Source: Tubiluchus corallicola (Eukaryota; Priapulida; Priapulimorpha; Priapulimorphida; Tubiluchidae). From it: a stretch of DNA of 64,000 nucleotides. Made by a program: the position numbers and the translations under genes. The notes below the pieces were generated by a model. The model did no database searches, was not told the origin of the DNA, and saw only the letters and a program-made list of their open reading frames with translations. Positions 35,639 through 45,423 of this stretch are shown in pieces. Numbering within the stretch: position 1 is the stretch's first letter; every line of letters starts with the position of its first letter. The stretch lies in contig JAQGDQ010000265.1 in assembly GCA_030141605.1 (NCBI GenBank), positions 250,941 to 314,940 of the forward strand, read 5' to 3'.

Positions 35639-37284
35639 CCTGTTTTGTGCATTGCAGCACCCAAGTTTATAATTTCATATTTAACAACTTTTTTTGCATT
35701 TCAGTTGGCTGTAATATTTTTGTTCTGACTTGTTTCGATTTGGGCAGAGTGTATTGCAGCTGCCTGATCTGCCGGATTTGTTCCAAGGCTTTTTCAGCAG
35801 AGATATCAATATTATTTGCCTTCAATAACCTTTCCAGCTCTTTGTAAATGGCATAGGCTGTGAAACAAATACAGATATGGGCTTCAATGCGTTCTTTTAA
35901 GCGGTGATAAACTGGCCGTATTCGTAAATCAGTTTTTGATATACGAAAAGCTTTTTCCACTTGCCACAACTGACTATAATTCCCGATAACATCTTTTCTC
36001 GGTAAATGGGTATTGGTTACATAACCCTTCAACCCATCCCAAACTCTATCTGACTGGAACTTATCGTAGTCGATTTTAACGGCAATCTCCCCCGACAGAT
36101 TCAGATATTTATTATACCCGCGATTATTTATGTGATTCTTTGTTAGCTTGCCGGAAGCAACACGTTTTTCAAGTCTTTTTAAGCCCTTCTCTCTGTTTTT
36201 TTATCGTTGAAGGCTCTTTTTTCTGAGAAGCTGATAATCAACCTTCCATTCTTGTTTTTCAACTCAACTGGCTTGTTTTCTTTAATATCAAGAGCTATAA
36301 TTTTTTCTTTTATTTTTTGACTTTCATTCTTTATCCGTCCTCCAAGTATGTACTCGTATTTGTTTTCAATCAAGGCATTTATGTTCTTCTGCGAGAGTAA
36401 AGCTGCATCGGCAACTACAATAGGCCTTTCGATATTAAATTTATTTTGAAAGGCTTCCAGAACAGGGATTAGTGTTTTTGTTTCAGAGGTGTTTCCCTCG
36501 AATATTTGATAGCCAATCGGGTATCCATATTTACCCACCAGTAAACCTATCATTATTTGCGGTTGTTGAAGCTTGCCATCTTTGTTGAATCCGGGAATAC
36601 GGTAGTCATCTTCTTCTGATGCCTCAAAATACAATGTGGTCATATCATAAAATGCGATACTTATCTTTCCTTTTAGTAGCTTCCTGGTGTGCTTAAAGGT
36701 AAGTTGTTCAATTTGTGGCTTTAAACTTGTATTTAGCTCGTCAAGGAAACGATAAATAGTGTGTACGCTAACATCTGTATTCAGGTGCTGTCTAAAATAG
36801 TCAACGGTTTTTAATTTGCTTCCCGGGTACACTAACCGACATAATACCAGGTTGCGAAAATAATTGCAGCACCCATCATCCGGAAAGTTAAAGACTTGAT
36901 AAATTTTGCCTAAAATTAATTCACTTCCTACAACTTGTAAATGATTGTTTGCAATGCTGTCCACAAAGTTTTCAACCACCAAATCATCGTGTTCAACAAA
37001 AAGCGATTGCATGCCCCTAAGCCGCTCTATCTCTGTGTTGGTAAGCAATAAAAGCAATTCTTCTTCCCGCTTTGTTTTTGCGCAACCTACGGTTTTTACA
37101 ACCTTATATTTACCATGATTTTTTGAGATTATCTGTACACTCACAGAACCACTCCGATTCTTATTTTTTCGGACAAACATGCATAAAATTAAGCATGCAG
37201 CACCCAAAATGCAAATTTGAAATTCCTATCTTGCTGATAATCAGTAGTGCATTCTTGGGGCGTCGTTGTGGTGCACAAAACAGG
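35639..37284 (-). mobile_element. IS1634-family insertion sequence, copy 2 (1646 bp, transposase frameshifted)
   Basis: The ends are CCTGTTTTGTGCA at 35639 and its complement ending at 37284, the same as in copies 1 and 3. It is one base shorter than the others because of a 7-T instead of 8-T run at 36196-36202. It lies between the two 1.55-kb repeat copies with no extra bases at either junction. Confidence 0.92.
35667..37180 (-). pseudogene. IS1634-family transposase, copy 2, frameshifted
   Basis: The N-terminal 333 or so residues are open from 37180 (or 37207) down to 36179, and the C-terminal catalytic Glu region is open from 36032 to 35667. A one-base deletion in a T run at 36196-36202 separates them. 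The other two copies have eight bases there and an intact frame, so this is a mutation and not programmed frameshifting. Residue differences from the other copies include Ile for Val in KGKISxAFYD and Leu for His in DGKxQQ. The element is probably no longer autonomous, but its ends look usable by the intact transposases. Confidence 0.88.
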
Positions 37285-37598
37285 AAGATTATGACAGGTT
37301 ATGGACGCCTGAAAGGACAGATCGTGTTGTAAAGGCATTGAAAAGCAATGATGTAGCGTTGGAGATCAATGCGCGCTTCAGGTTGCCAGGTATAGCTCTT
37401 GCCAAAAAAGCAAAAGAGGCAGGTGTTAAGTTTTCATTTGGCACTAACAACGGAAGTAATGATGATCTGGGAAGGCTTGAGTATTGCTTAGAAGTAATAA
37501 AAGAGGTAGGGATAGAGCCGGATGATATTTTTACGCCTCGTCCCAAAAATGATAAAAAAGTCATGGTGATGGGAATACCTTCAGAAGTAACCGGATAG
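37285..37598 (+). pseudogene. 3' fragment of the DUF1080-PHP gene
   Basis: It carries the last 103 or so codons of the gene at 32937 (from YDRLWTPERTDRVV to the stop), with one Ile-to-Thr change. The frame is open into the IS end (37266), but the piece lacks signal, lectin-like domain and most metal ligands, so it cannot function alone. Confidence 0.88.
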
Positions 37599-37820
37599 AT
37601 ACAGTAGATGAAAAAGGGGGATCTTCTTTGTAAGCAGGCCTGGAGGGCTAGAGAGCCCGTTTTGATAAAGGTGTCAGCTAAAAAGATGAGCTTTATAGAA
37701 GGCTTAGCTTTTTTTATTACTTTTGTTGGTAAGGTTGTGAGGTGAAAGAGTCAATATAATTTCGGTTACAGCTTTTAGAGTGCAGTAGATTCCAGTACTA
37801 CAATTTAAAATATTAAAAGC

Positions 37821-38486
37821 ATGAAAAAATTTGTTCTCTGTTTTGTAGTTTCTGTATTTATTGCTTGTAGCAGCTTCGCTCAGACAATTGACCTTGGAGT
37901 AAAAGCGTGGTTTTCAACTGCTGTAACTGGGCTGGATTTAAGTGAGCTTTCTTTTTCCGATTTTTTTAGTACTGATAAGACCAAGTCTGGCTATAGTTTT
38001 GGTCTCTTTGCTCGTGTTGGTAAGAAGCTTTATCTTCAACCCGAGTTTTTGTATTCTAAAAAAAGCGGGATTACAAATTTTCAAAGTGGTGAGGTGTCTG
38101 CCGAGCAAATCCAGTATAATCAGTATATCTCCGTTACTTCTTTGGATATTCCCCTGTTGCTTGGGTACAAAGTTTTAGACCTCAAACTTCTTTCTGTACA
38201 TGCCTTTGCCGGTCCTGCTGCTTCTATTGTTCTTGATAAAGAGTCCAGCCTTTTGGATATTGACAGTAACACAATAGTTGATGCGGGAAACAACTATAAT
38301 TCCCTCATATGGGATCTCCAGTTCGGAGCGGGTATTGATATAGCTAAATTTACTTTTGATGTAAGGTATTCAATAGCGGGGATAACAAATATCAGTGACG
38401 CTAGTTACGACAGTATCATAGATGAATTTAATTTTGAAAATAAAGCGAACTACCTCACATTCTCTTTAGGGTTTAAGCTATTCTAG
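37821..38486 (+). CDS. Outer-membrane beta-barrel protein, copy B (duplicate)
   Basis: The 221-residue product of the duplicated segment keeps the signal peptide and the whole barrel. Compared with copy A it lacks five residues after VKA (the GLNTS turn), has one extra Phe in SDFFSTDK, and reads YSIAGITN instead of YSMGITN; there are also A-to-V, L-to-F and D-to-Y changes. All indels keep the frame, so an intact but altered barrel is predicted. The loss removes residues from the conserved first strand/turn, which may affect folding. It has the same upstream sequence as copy A, so similar expression is expected. Confidence 0.82.
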   Translation: MKKFVLCFVVSVFIACSSFAQTIDLGVKAWFSTAVTGLDLSELSFSDFFSTDKTKSGYSFGLFARVGKKLYLQPEFLYSKKSGITNFQSGEVSAEQIQYNQYISVTSLDIPLLLGYKVLDLKLLSVHAFAGPAASIVLDKESSLLDIDSNTIVDAGNNYNSLIWDLQFGAGIDIAKFTFDVRYSIAGITNISDASYDSIIDEFNFENKANYLTFSLGFKLF

Positions 38487-38865
38487 TGAGTTTTAATGTG
38501 AGGAGTTATATTCTACTATAACAGAAGGTTGTGGTGTAAAATATAGAGCCCTTGAAAGTCAGTTGGCTCTTGAGGTTTTTAAGTCTGTGTTTTTCATTTT
38601 TTCGATTTTCCTTGAAAGTCAGTTAGCTCTTGAGGGCTTCTCTATTTTATAGATATAGGCCATCACCTTTAGAGCCGTAAAGCTTTTATGAGATAGGCCT
38701 TTTGCCTGCTTTTTGCAAAGAATCTTTAAAATCCCTGCTTACTACTTCGGGTTCGTATCAAATTTTCTCTCGAGTTAAGTTTTAAATACTTCTCTTTAAA
38801 GGAACTTCATTGTTATTAAAAATATATTAACTTCACTCTCTCATTTTAAAAATGATAGGAAAACC

Positions 38866-40644
38866 TTGAGTATTGATGTTATTATAGTATTTGCAGTGCT
38901 CGCCTTTATTCTTATTTCTCTCTATTTTGAAATACTGGGGCCGGCTTTTACTTTCGTTATCGCAGTTGGGGTGCTGGGTATTACAGAGATACTCTCTCCA
39001 GTAGAAATACTTAGCGGATTTGCTAACGAGCAGCTGGTGGTAATTTTACTGCTGCTTATTTTGGGTGATATTATTCGCCAAGCATCGGTGGTGGATAGGA
39101 TATTTGAAAAGCTCTTTAGTGGGACAAAGAGTTACAGAAGTTTTATTGTCAAAATTATGTCCATTGTTGCCACCTCTTCTGCTTTTCTTAATAACACTCC
39201 ACTTGTTGCTATTATAATGCCGTATATTCACAGTTGGGGTAAAAGAAATAATATTTCTCCATCTAAACTGCTAATACCGCTTTCTTATGCGGCTATTTTG
39301 GGTGGTTGTGTAACACTTATAGGTACATCTACCAACCTCATGATAAACGGTATGGTAACAGAGCAGGAGATAGTCCCGGATCTTCCCCAGCTGAATATAT
39401 TTACCTTTTTCCCAATTGGTGCAACTATGGCCTTAATAGGGATCTGCTACATCACTTTTGCGGGGAAGAGGTTTTTGCCCGACAGAAAAGATGCGATGAA
39501 TGAGTTTCGCTCAAAAAATCGCGAGTATATTTTGCAGGCACAAATTACCAAAGGTTCTCCACTGGCAGGGCAGGAGATAATGAACAGGGAGCTCAGCAGC
39601 CTGAAAGGATTATATCTCATAGAGGTGATTAGAGAGGGAGAGCATATCTCCGCTATTTCTGTGCAGACCAAGCTGCGGGAAGGGGATTTTGTCGTATTTG
39701 CAGGAGATACTAATACAATAGCTGATATTATAACAAAAAGTGATTCAGGCTTATCATTTCCGGCTATAGGCACAATAAGTAAACAGAGGGCCACCGAGGT
39801 GGTTGAGGTTGTTATATCACACAACTCTTCATTAATAGGCAAAACTGTGATAGATGCCGGCTTCAGGAGCAAGTTTGATGCTGCAATTATCGCAATACAC
39901 CGAAACGGGGAGAGGATATCAGGTAAGATCACCTACCAAAAGTTGAGGGCAGGCGATGTACTTCTTCTCTTTGCAGGTAGCAATTTTACAGCTCTTTCGT
40001 CCGGCACTCTGGATTTTTACCATATTTCCAAGGTGAAGTCTCACTGCAAAATAAATACTTGGCAAATAGCTGTCATTTTTGGGGGTGTCGGGGCTGCTAT
40101 TTTGCTATCTGCCCTCCACCTTGTTCCACTCTTCACATCACTTTTGGTGCTTATCATCCTTATTAGTATGCTCAGGATATATCCGTCGAAGGATATTCCT
40201 AAAAGTGTTGATTATGAGCTAGCTATGATAATAGCGTTATCATTATCATTAGGTACAGCTATGCTAAAGACAGGAGTTGCTGAAATGATTGCCGAAGGCA
40301 TAATATCTGTCTGCGAGCCATTTGGGAATATTGCACTGCTTACTGGTATCTACCTTATCACATCAATATTGGCCAATTTAATCACAAATAAGGCCGCTGT
40401 GGCTATAATATTTCCCATATCGTTAACTATGGCATTAAATCTGGAGTTGTCGACAACTCCTTTTATCCTTGTTGTCGCTTTTGCCGCTGCCGCCAACTTT
40501 ATGACTCCCATAGGCTATCAAACAAACCTTATGGTGTATGGCCCTGGAGGGTATTCTTTTAAAGATTTTTTTAAGTTTGGGTTCCCGCTTACGCTTATTT
40601 ATATGGCCGTTACTGTTACCATTTTGGGGTTGGCTTATTTATAG
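38866..40644 (+). CDS. SLC13/DASS-family permease with two TrkA-C (RCK_C) domains
   Basis: The 592-residue inner-membrane transporter has a first membrane block (residues about 1-190; NTPLVAIIMPYIHSWG, the re-entrant Asn-Thr motif), two soluble RCK_C/TrkA-C domains (about 210-385) and a second membrane block (395-592; second motif NLITNKAAVAIIFP). This is the layout of bacterial CitT/YbeP-like sodium or proton symporters for sulfate, dicarboxylates or similar anions. The start is a TTG (SIDVIIVF follows); the ATG 16 bases upstream meets a stop after five codons. Substrate unknown. The gap before it (38487-38865) is part of the long repeat. Confidence 0.85.
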   Translation: MSIDVIIVFAVLAFILISLYFEILGPAFTFVIAVGVLGITEILSPVEILSGFANEQLVVILLLLILGDIIRQASVVDRIFEKLFSGTKSYRSFIVKIMSIVATSSAFLNNTPLVAIIMPYIHSWGKRNNISPSKLLIPLSYAAILGGCVTLIGTSTNLMINGMVTEQEIVPDLPQLNIFTFFPIGATMALIGICYITFAGKRFLPDRKDAMNEFRSKNREYILQAQITKGSPLAGQEIMNRELSSLKGLYLIEVIREGEHISAISVQTKLREGDFVVFAGDTNTIADIITKSDSGLSFPAIGTISKQRATEVVEVVISHNSSLIGKTVIDAGFRSKFDAAIIAIHRNGERISGKITYQKLRAGDVLLLFAGSNFTALSSGTLDFYHISKVKSHCKINTWQIAVIFGGVGAAILLSALHLVPLFTSLLVLIILISMLRIYPSKDIPKSVDYELAMIIALSLSLGTAMLKTGVAEMIAEGIISVCEPFGNIALLTGIYLITSILANLITNKAAVAIIFPISLTMALNLELSTTPFILVVAFAAAANFMTPIGYQTNLMVYGPGGYSFKDFFKFGFPLTLIYMAVTVTILGLAYL

Positions 40645-40737
40645 CGTAAAAGAGAGTATATAGTTGCGCCTTTATTAGGGCTTATAATTTGGTGCCGGCC
40701 AAAGAATAATCCTTGTAAAGGTTTTGTGTTTTGCACT

Positions 40738-42663
40738 TTATGATGCGCTCCCTCTTTTTGAGTTATATTTGACGGAGATCATCGATATATCATCCTTTTG
40801 GTTGGAGTGCTCGCCTCTGTGTTGCTTTACCGCCTCAATAGTTGCTTCAATAATCTGTTTGGGCTCTTTTACGCTAACGTTTTGAATTTCATTCTGTAAT
40901 CTTTGCTGTCCAAAAAGTTGCCCGCTGCTATTATACTCTTCTGTTATCCCATCGGAATAGCCAATAAAAATATCTCCAAGTTTTAGCGCCACCTCTGTTT
41001 CATCAAATTTTTGATCTTCTATAATACCTACAGGAGTGCCGTGAGAGTGAGGTAAGTCTTCTAGTTTACCATTACGTTTTAATATAAATGGGTGCTGATG
41101 TCCGGCATTACAGTAGGTAAGTTTTCCGGTAGAAAGGTTAAGGATGCCTAGAAATACTGTTACAAACATATCCGAGCTGTTATCTCTGCTCAGCTCCTCA
41201 TTCAAAAGCGTAACAATTTTACTTGCGGAATGGTTTCTACTTGCAATACTTCTGAGCATTGTTTGAGTCATTACGGAGAACATTGCAGCAGGTATTCCTT
41301 TTCCCAGGGTATCGCATATTGATATAAACAACTGGTTGTCGTCCAGTAAATAAATATCATAAAAGTCTCCACCAACTGATTTTGCAGGAATAAGTACGCC
41401 GTAACAATCGAAGTCAGTTCTGTTTGGGTAAAGAGGAAACTTGGAAGGGACCATACTCATCTCTATATCACGTGCAAGCTCCAGCTCTCTGTTCAGGCTT
41501 TCCTGGTCACGTTGGCTTTTATCCCACCTGGAGTGGTATGTCTCTATTTGCTGTTTTAATACATTTAATCCTTCTGTCAGTATGCTTATGTCGTCCCGGG
41601 GCTCCGGCAATGTGTCCTCTTCTTCTATAAGCTTGCGTACGCTACTGGCTAGTCGTGAGATAGGGGAAAATATTACTTTCGAGAGATATATTACAACTGC
41701 TACCAGGAGTGCTATGCTGATAATCAATAGTGTTAGCAGCCACATGGAAGCTTTGTTCAGCCCGGCAAGTATCTCTGTTCTTGGGACAAAAGCTAAAGTC
41801 ATCAGTCCCTTTTCAGAGACAGACCAGGATACAGCAGCGCTTTTTCTGTTTTCATGGCATATGTCTCTAATTTTTATTATAACACCACTTTCCCTCTCTC
41901 TTAACGCACTCGTTATTGAGCTAAATGCGTTATTGTCAAAGCAACCGCTAATGGCCTCAATTTTTTGTCCTCTGTATTTTCTTTCCGGGTGGTATACTAT
42001 CTGCCCGCCATCTGCAACAAGAAGCAGATAGCCGCTGTTATATATGTCTGTATTTTCTAGTTCATTGATAATGTCCTTTATGGAGATGATACAGTTAATA
42101 ATGCGCCATTTTTGTATACCACCTTCATGTACTCGGAGCGCTGTTGCATAAGCAAGCATCGGTTCTCCGGTTTCATCTATATAGAGCGGGGTGCTTCGGT
42201 TCGTCTCTTTTTCTTCAATTATGTTTTTGTACCAGTTGTCGAGTAGGTGCCTTTTTTTTATAAGTGTATGGTCCTTTGTGTCAATGCGCCCTATATTATT
42301 CACCACGAGAATATCTTTTAGATGACCGGTGCTCCACTCATCGTCATACTCTTTGATATGAATAGCGTAAAATCCATTTTTAAATTTCATGGTGGTGGAC
42401 AGAAAGTTTTCAGTCTCTTTTTCTTCTTTGCTGTATTTGTAAACGTTGTTTTCCAGAAAAGAGACTGTTTCATTGGCCTGGTTTGCTATGTATCCAAGTT
42501 TTTCAGTGGAGCGCAGGCTACTTATTTTGACCTCACTTTCCATGTTCTTTAGGACTACTATTTTAGCAAAGTTGTATATTATAAAGGTTACAGTTATTAG
42601 GATGACGCTTCCTCCTAGTATCACTAGTGTTCCAAAGCGGGATATTAGATTACGATTTTTCAT
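40738..42663 (-). CDS. SpoIIE-type serine phosphatase with sensor and HAMP domains
   Basis: The 641-residue membrane signalling protein has an N-terminal transmembrane helix (about 13-32), an extracytoplasmic Cache-like sensor of about 270 residues (WSTGHLKDILVVNN, YIDETGEPMLAYA), a second helix (about 310-330) and HAMP. A PP2C-like SpoIIE/RsbU phosphatase domain lies at about 400-635 (GDFYDIYLLDDNQLFISICD, GKGIPAAMF, NAGHQHPF, GYSDGITE). It would sense an external ligand and dephosphorylate an anti-sigma-factor antagonist. No such partner-switch genes are nearby. It is not in an operon. Confidence 0.9.
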   Translation of the reverse strand: MKNRNLISRFGTLVILGGSVILITVTFIIYNFAKIVVLKNMESEVKISSLRSTEKLGYIANQANETVSFLENNVYKYSKEEKETENFLSTTMKFKNGFYAIHIKEYDDEWSTGHLKDILVVNNIGRIDTKDHTLIKKRHLLDNWYKNIIEEKETNRSTPLYIDETGEPMLAYATALRVHEGGIQKWRIINCIISIKDIINELENTDIYNSGYLLLVADGGQIVYHPERKYRGQKIEAISGCFDNNAFSSITSALRERESGVIIKIRDICHENRKSAAVSWSVSEKGLMTLAFVPRTEILAGLNKASMWLLTLLIISIALLVAVVIYLSKVIFSPISRLASSVRKLIEEEDTLPEPRDDISILTEGLNVLKQQIETYHSRWDKSQRDQESLNRELELARDIEMSMVPSKFPLYPNRTDFDCYGVLIPAKSVGGDFYDIYLLDDNQLFISICDTLGKGIPAAMFSVMTQTMLRSIASRNHSASKIVTLLNEELSRDNSSDMFVTVFLGILNLSTGKLTYCNAGHQHPFILKRNGKLEDLPHSHGTPVGIIEDQKFDETEVALKLGDIFIGYSDGITEEYNSSGQLFGQQRLQNEIQNVSVKEPKQIIEATIEAVKQHRGEHSNQKDDISMISVKYNSKRGSAS

Positions 42664-42790
42664 AGGCGCACTAGGTGATAGTCTATAGAGCTACGTTTGG
42701 GTGGTTAGTTTGTCAAAGTAAAGTGTTTTGCTTTTAGTTTTAAGGATAAAGCGGTTATGCAATTAGTTTTTAAGACGTTTTTTTTATAAG

Positions 42791-43537
42791 TCAGGTGTTC
42801 ATTGCTCCACAAACAGTTATGACCTGTCCCGATATGTATGAAGAGAGGTCAGAGGCGAAAAATAGAGCTGTATTAGCTACCTCTTCAGGTGTTCCACCAC
42901 GTTTTAATGGTATTGAGGCCTCCCATGCTTTGCGCGCATCTTCGGGTATTTTATCTGTCATTTCTGTGATAATAAAACCCGGAGCAATTGCGTTTGAGCG
43001 AATGCCCCTCGAGCCTACCTCTTTTGCGATGGATTTTGTGAAGCCTATAATACCGGCTTTTGATGCTGAATAGTTAGCCTGCCCGGCATTACCACTAACA
43101 CCCACGACTGAGCTTATATTTACAATTGATCCGCTTCGCTGTTTCATCATAACAGGCAAGGCAGCACTGGTGTAGTTAAAGACCGATTTTAAGTTTACAT
43201 TGATTACGGTATCCCATTGCTGTTCAGTCATACGCATCATAAGTGTATCCATTGTTATCCCCGCATTATTCACCAATGCATCAACTCCATCGAACTCTTC
43301 AGCAATTTCGCTCATAAGCTTTTTTGCATCTTCAAAGTTAGCAGCGTTAGAGGCGTATGCTTTGACCTTCACACCAAGTGAAGCGATCTCTTTTTCAGTG
43401 TCTTTTGCAGCGTCATCGTAGTTGAGGTCTGTGAAAGCGATATTGCATCCCTCCTCGGCAAATTTCACAGCTATAGCTTTGCCAATACCTCTTGATGCAC
43501 CGGTTATAATAGCACTCTTTCCTTCAAGTAGTTTCAT
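42791..43537 (-). CDS. fabG: 3-oxoacyl-[acyl-carrier-protein] reductase
   Basis: This short-chain dehydrogenase uses NADPH to reduce 3-oxoacyl-ACP in fatty acid elongation. The cofactor loop is TGASRGIGKA (12-21), NNAG lies at 90-93, and the catalytic residues are Ser143, Tyr156 and Lys160 (YSASK). The C-terminal block SSYISGQVITVCGAMN closes the fold. The 248-residue length and overall sequence fit FabG well, although other SDR reductases share these motifs. It stands alone, with a 388-bp repeat-containing gap on the mnmE side. Confidence 0.92.
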   Translation of the reverse strand: MKLLEGKSAIITGASRGIGKAIAVKFAEEGCNIAFTDLNYDDAAKDTEKEIASLGVKVKAYASNAANFEDAKKLMSEIAEEFDGVDALVNNAGITMDTLMMRMTEQQWDTVINVNLKSVFNYTSAALPVMMKQRSGSIVNISSVVGVSGNAGQANYSASKAGIIGFTKSIAKEVGSRGIRSNAIAPGFIITEMTDKIPEDARKAWEASIPLKRGGTPEEVANTALFFASDLSSYISGQVITVCGAMNT

Positions 43538-43686
43538 TATGTGTAAAATTTAATTTTTGTCAAAGTGTTTTTCTTCATTAACAGCCATGTTTGCCAAAGG
43601 TACGGATATCTTGTGGCAAGCAAGCCCCACAGCTAATTAAGGCAAAAATAAAAATCTTTCTTATGGTAACAAAAAACCCCCTTTAT

Positions 43687-43812
43687 CTCTTTAGAGGGCT
43701 TAATATTTTTGTTAAAGTCCGCCTTAAAGTCTTTATCTGCCTGGATAAGGAGCGGCTTATATCGAATTTTCCTTAAATCTGAGTCAAAGTCTTTTGTTTT
43801 GAATAGGTCTTC
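43687..43812 (+). repeat. Interspersed intergenic repeat, copy f (divergent)
   Basis: TTAATATTTTTGTTAAAGTC near 43692 and GTCAAAGTCTTTTGTTTTGA then AGGTCTTCC (43783-43812) recall the two halves of the repeat at 32486-32583. It occupies most of the gap 43538-43925; no gene is seen there. Confidence 0.35.
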
Positions 43813-43925
43813 CTGTCGGTATAGCTGCCTGCGTCTTCGCCTGCATCCACCGGCACCTCCTTTTATGCGCCAAAAAACATAGATTCAACTATCTTTGCAA
43901 GCTACGTTTTTATGTTATTTAAGTT

Positions 43926-45323
43926 ATGATTGCCCAACCTACGATCTGCGCTATATCTACCCCCCCCGGAGTGGGGGCTCTCGCTATTGTGCGCCTTTCA
44001 GGAAAAAGTGCGATAGTTATTGCCGATGAAATATTTGTTTCGCCCGATAAAAGTAAGAAACTGGTAGGGCAGAGGGCTAACTCTACACATTTTGGGGCCA
44101 TTGTTGATGGAGGAGTAGTCGTCGATGAAGTGGTTGTGGTTCTATTCAGAGCCCCTCACTCTTCTACAGGTGAGGATGTTGTGGAGATATCATGCCATGG
44201 TTCTTCATATATACAGCAGTCTGTTTTACAACTTCTGATATCAAAAGGTGCCCAGATGGCGCAGCCGGGGGAGTTTACGAAAAGGGCTTTTCTGAATGGC
44301 AAAATAGATATGGCACAAGCTGAGTCTGTTGCCGACCTTATAGCTTCCGATTCGGCAGCATCGCATAGATTGGCTATAACCCAGATGAGAGGGGGTTTCT
44401 CCAGTGAGTTGGCCGGTTTGCGCACACGATTGCTGAATTTTGTATCCCTTATAGAGCTTGAGCTGGATTTTAGCGAAGAGGATGTTGAGTTTGCAGATTG
44501 CGGCAAGCTCAGCGAGATGGCTGCCACTATAGAGAATATAATCGGGAAGCTGGCTAGGTCGTTTCAGGTAGGTAATGCTATAAAGAAAGGTGTTCCTGTA
44601 GTCATCGCTGGAGAGACCAATGTGGGTAAGTCTACATTATTAAACGCCCTTTTAAATGAGGATAAGGCCATTGTCTCTGATATACACGGAACAACTCGTG
44701 ATGTTATAGAAGAGGTCATTAGTATAGACGGTGTAACATTTCGGCTCTTCGATACAGCAGGAATAAGGGACACAGATGACAAAGTTGAGAGTCTGGGCAT
44801 TGAACGAACTTATAGTAAGCTGCGACAGGCTGGTATAGTGCTCTTTGTTATAGATGTAACAATGCCTGTTGCCCATAGTAATAGAAGGCTGCAAAAGATA
44901 TGCTCGGGAATAGATAATCAGCAGTTAATAGTGGTAGGCAATAAAGTGGATATGGTGGATAACGAAACTGTAAGTAAAATAACCTCAACCATAGAACTAC
45001 CCAAAATAGGGAAGCTTGTCTTTATTTCTGCCAAAAAGCTGCTAAATATTGGTAAGCTTACCTCTATGCTGTCTGAAGTAGCGGGAGTGTCAAATATTGA
45101 CACCGGTGATGTGATAGTGGCTAATATACGCCACTATGAGGCTCTTACCCATGCTAGCAAATCAATTGCCCGTGTGCGGGAGGGGCTGCAATCATGTGTG
45201 TCAGGCGACTTCCTGGCGCAGGATATTCGAGAGTGTATGCATTACCTGGGAGAGATAACAGGCGAGGTGTCTACAGACGAAATACTAAATAATATTTTTA
45301 AGAATTTCTGTATCGGGAAGTAA
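43926..45323 (+). CDS. mnmE: tRNA modification GTPase MnmE
   Basis: This 465-residue GTPase, with MnmG, modifies the wobble uridine of certain tRNAs. The N-terminal tetrahydrofolate-binding domain (1-120; ISTPPGVGALAIVRLSG) is followed by a helical domain carrying the G domain. Within the G domain, G1 is at 229-236 (GETNVGKS), DTAGIR is the G3 region and GNKVDMV is G4. The C-terminal FCIGK (461-465) provides the Cys required for modification. The gene is intact. The sequence directly after its stop begins an accessory region with a tyrosine recombinase, and the 3' end of mnmE (trmE) is a known integration site for genomic islands such as SGI1. Confidence 0.96.
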   Translation: MIAQPTICAISTPPGVGALAIVRLSGKSAIVIADEIFVSPDKSKKLVGQRANSTHFGAIVDGGVVVDEVVVVLFRAPHSSTGEDVVEISCHGSSYIQQSVLQLLISKGAQMAQPGEFTKRAFLNGKIDMAQAESVADLIASDSAASHRLAITQMRGGFSSELAGLRTRLLNFVSLIELELDFSEEDVEFADCGKLSEMAATIENIIGKLARSFQVGNAIKKGVPVVIAGETNVGKSTLLNALLNEDKAIVSDIHGTTRDVIEEVISIDGVTFRLFDTAGIRDTDDKVESLGIERTYSKLRQAGIVLFVIDVTMPVAHSNRRLQKICSGIDNQQLIVVGNKVDMVDNETVSKITSTIELPKIGKLVFISAKKLLNIGKLTSMLSEVAGVSNIDTGDVIVANIRHYEALTHASKSIARVREGLQSCVSGDFLAQDIRECMHYLGEITGEVSTDEILNNIFKNFCIGK

Positions 45324-45423
45324 TTACTTTTCTTTTTCTTAGCTAAATGCTTCTTTTAGTGCATTTTAAGCAGTTTTTACTTCCTTTGTTTATTGCTAAT
45401 TTTCCTTTATTTTCCGTATATTT

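Larger units (their letters stand above)
37285..38833. repeat. Long direct repeat, right copy (1549 bp)
   Basis: This is the second copy of 34081-35638, beginning directly at the right IS end (AAGATTATGACAGG) and ending ATTAACTT at 38833. Beyond it the unique sequence upstream of the SLC13 gene resumes. Confidence 0.93.

Noticed and set aside
36032-36202. Programmed frameshifting in IS1634 copy 2
   Set aside because: The other two copies encode the transposase in one frame with an eight-base run, so the seven-base run is a simple deletion.
34081-38833. Composite transposon with the 1.55-kb repeats as mobile arms
   Set aside because: The repeats hold ordinary genes and no transposase or terminal inverted repeats; they fit duplicated target DNA better.
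39447-39932. 161-aa minus-strand frame inside the SLC13 gene
   Set aside because: Antisense to the TrkA-C domains of a convincing transporter; no start context or family.
41441-42031. 196-aa open frame opposite the SpoIIE phosphatase gene
   Set aside because: It lies entirely antisense to a gene with clear HAMP and phosphatase motifs and has no recognisable features; a shadow frame.
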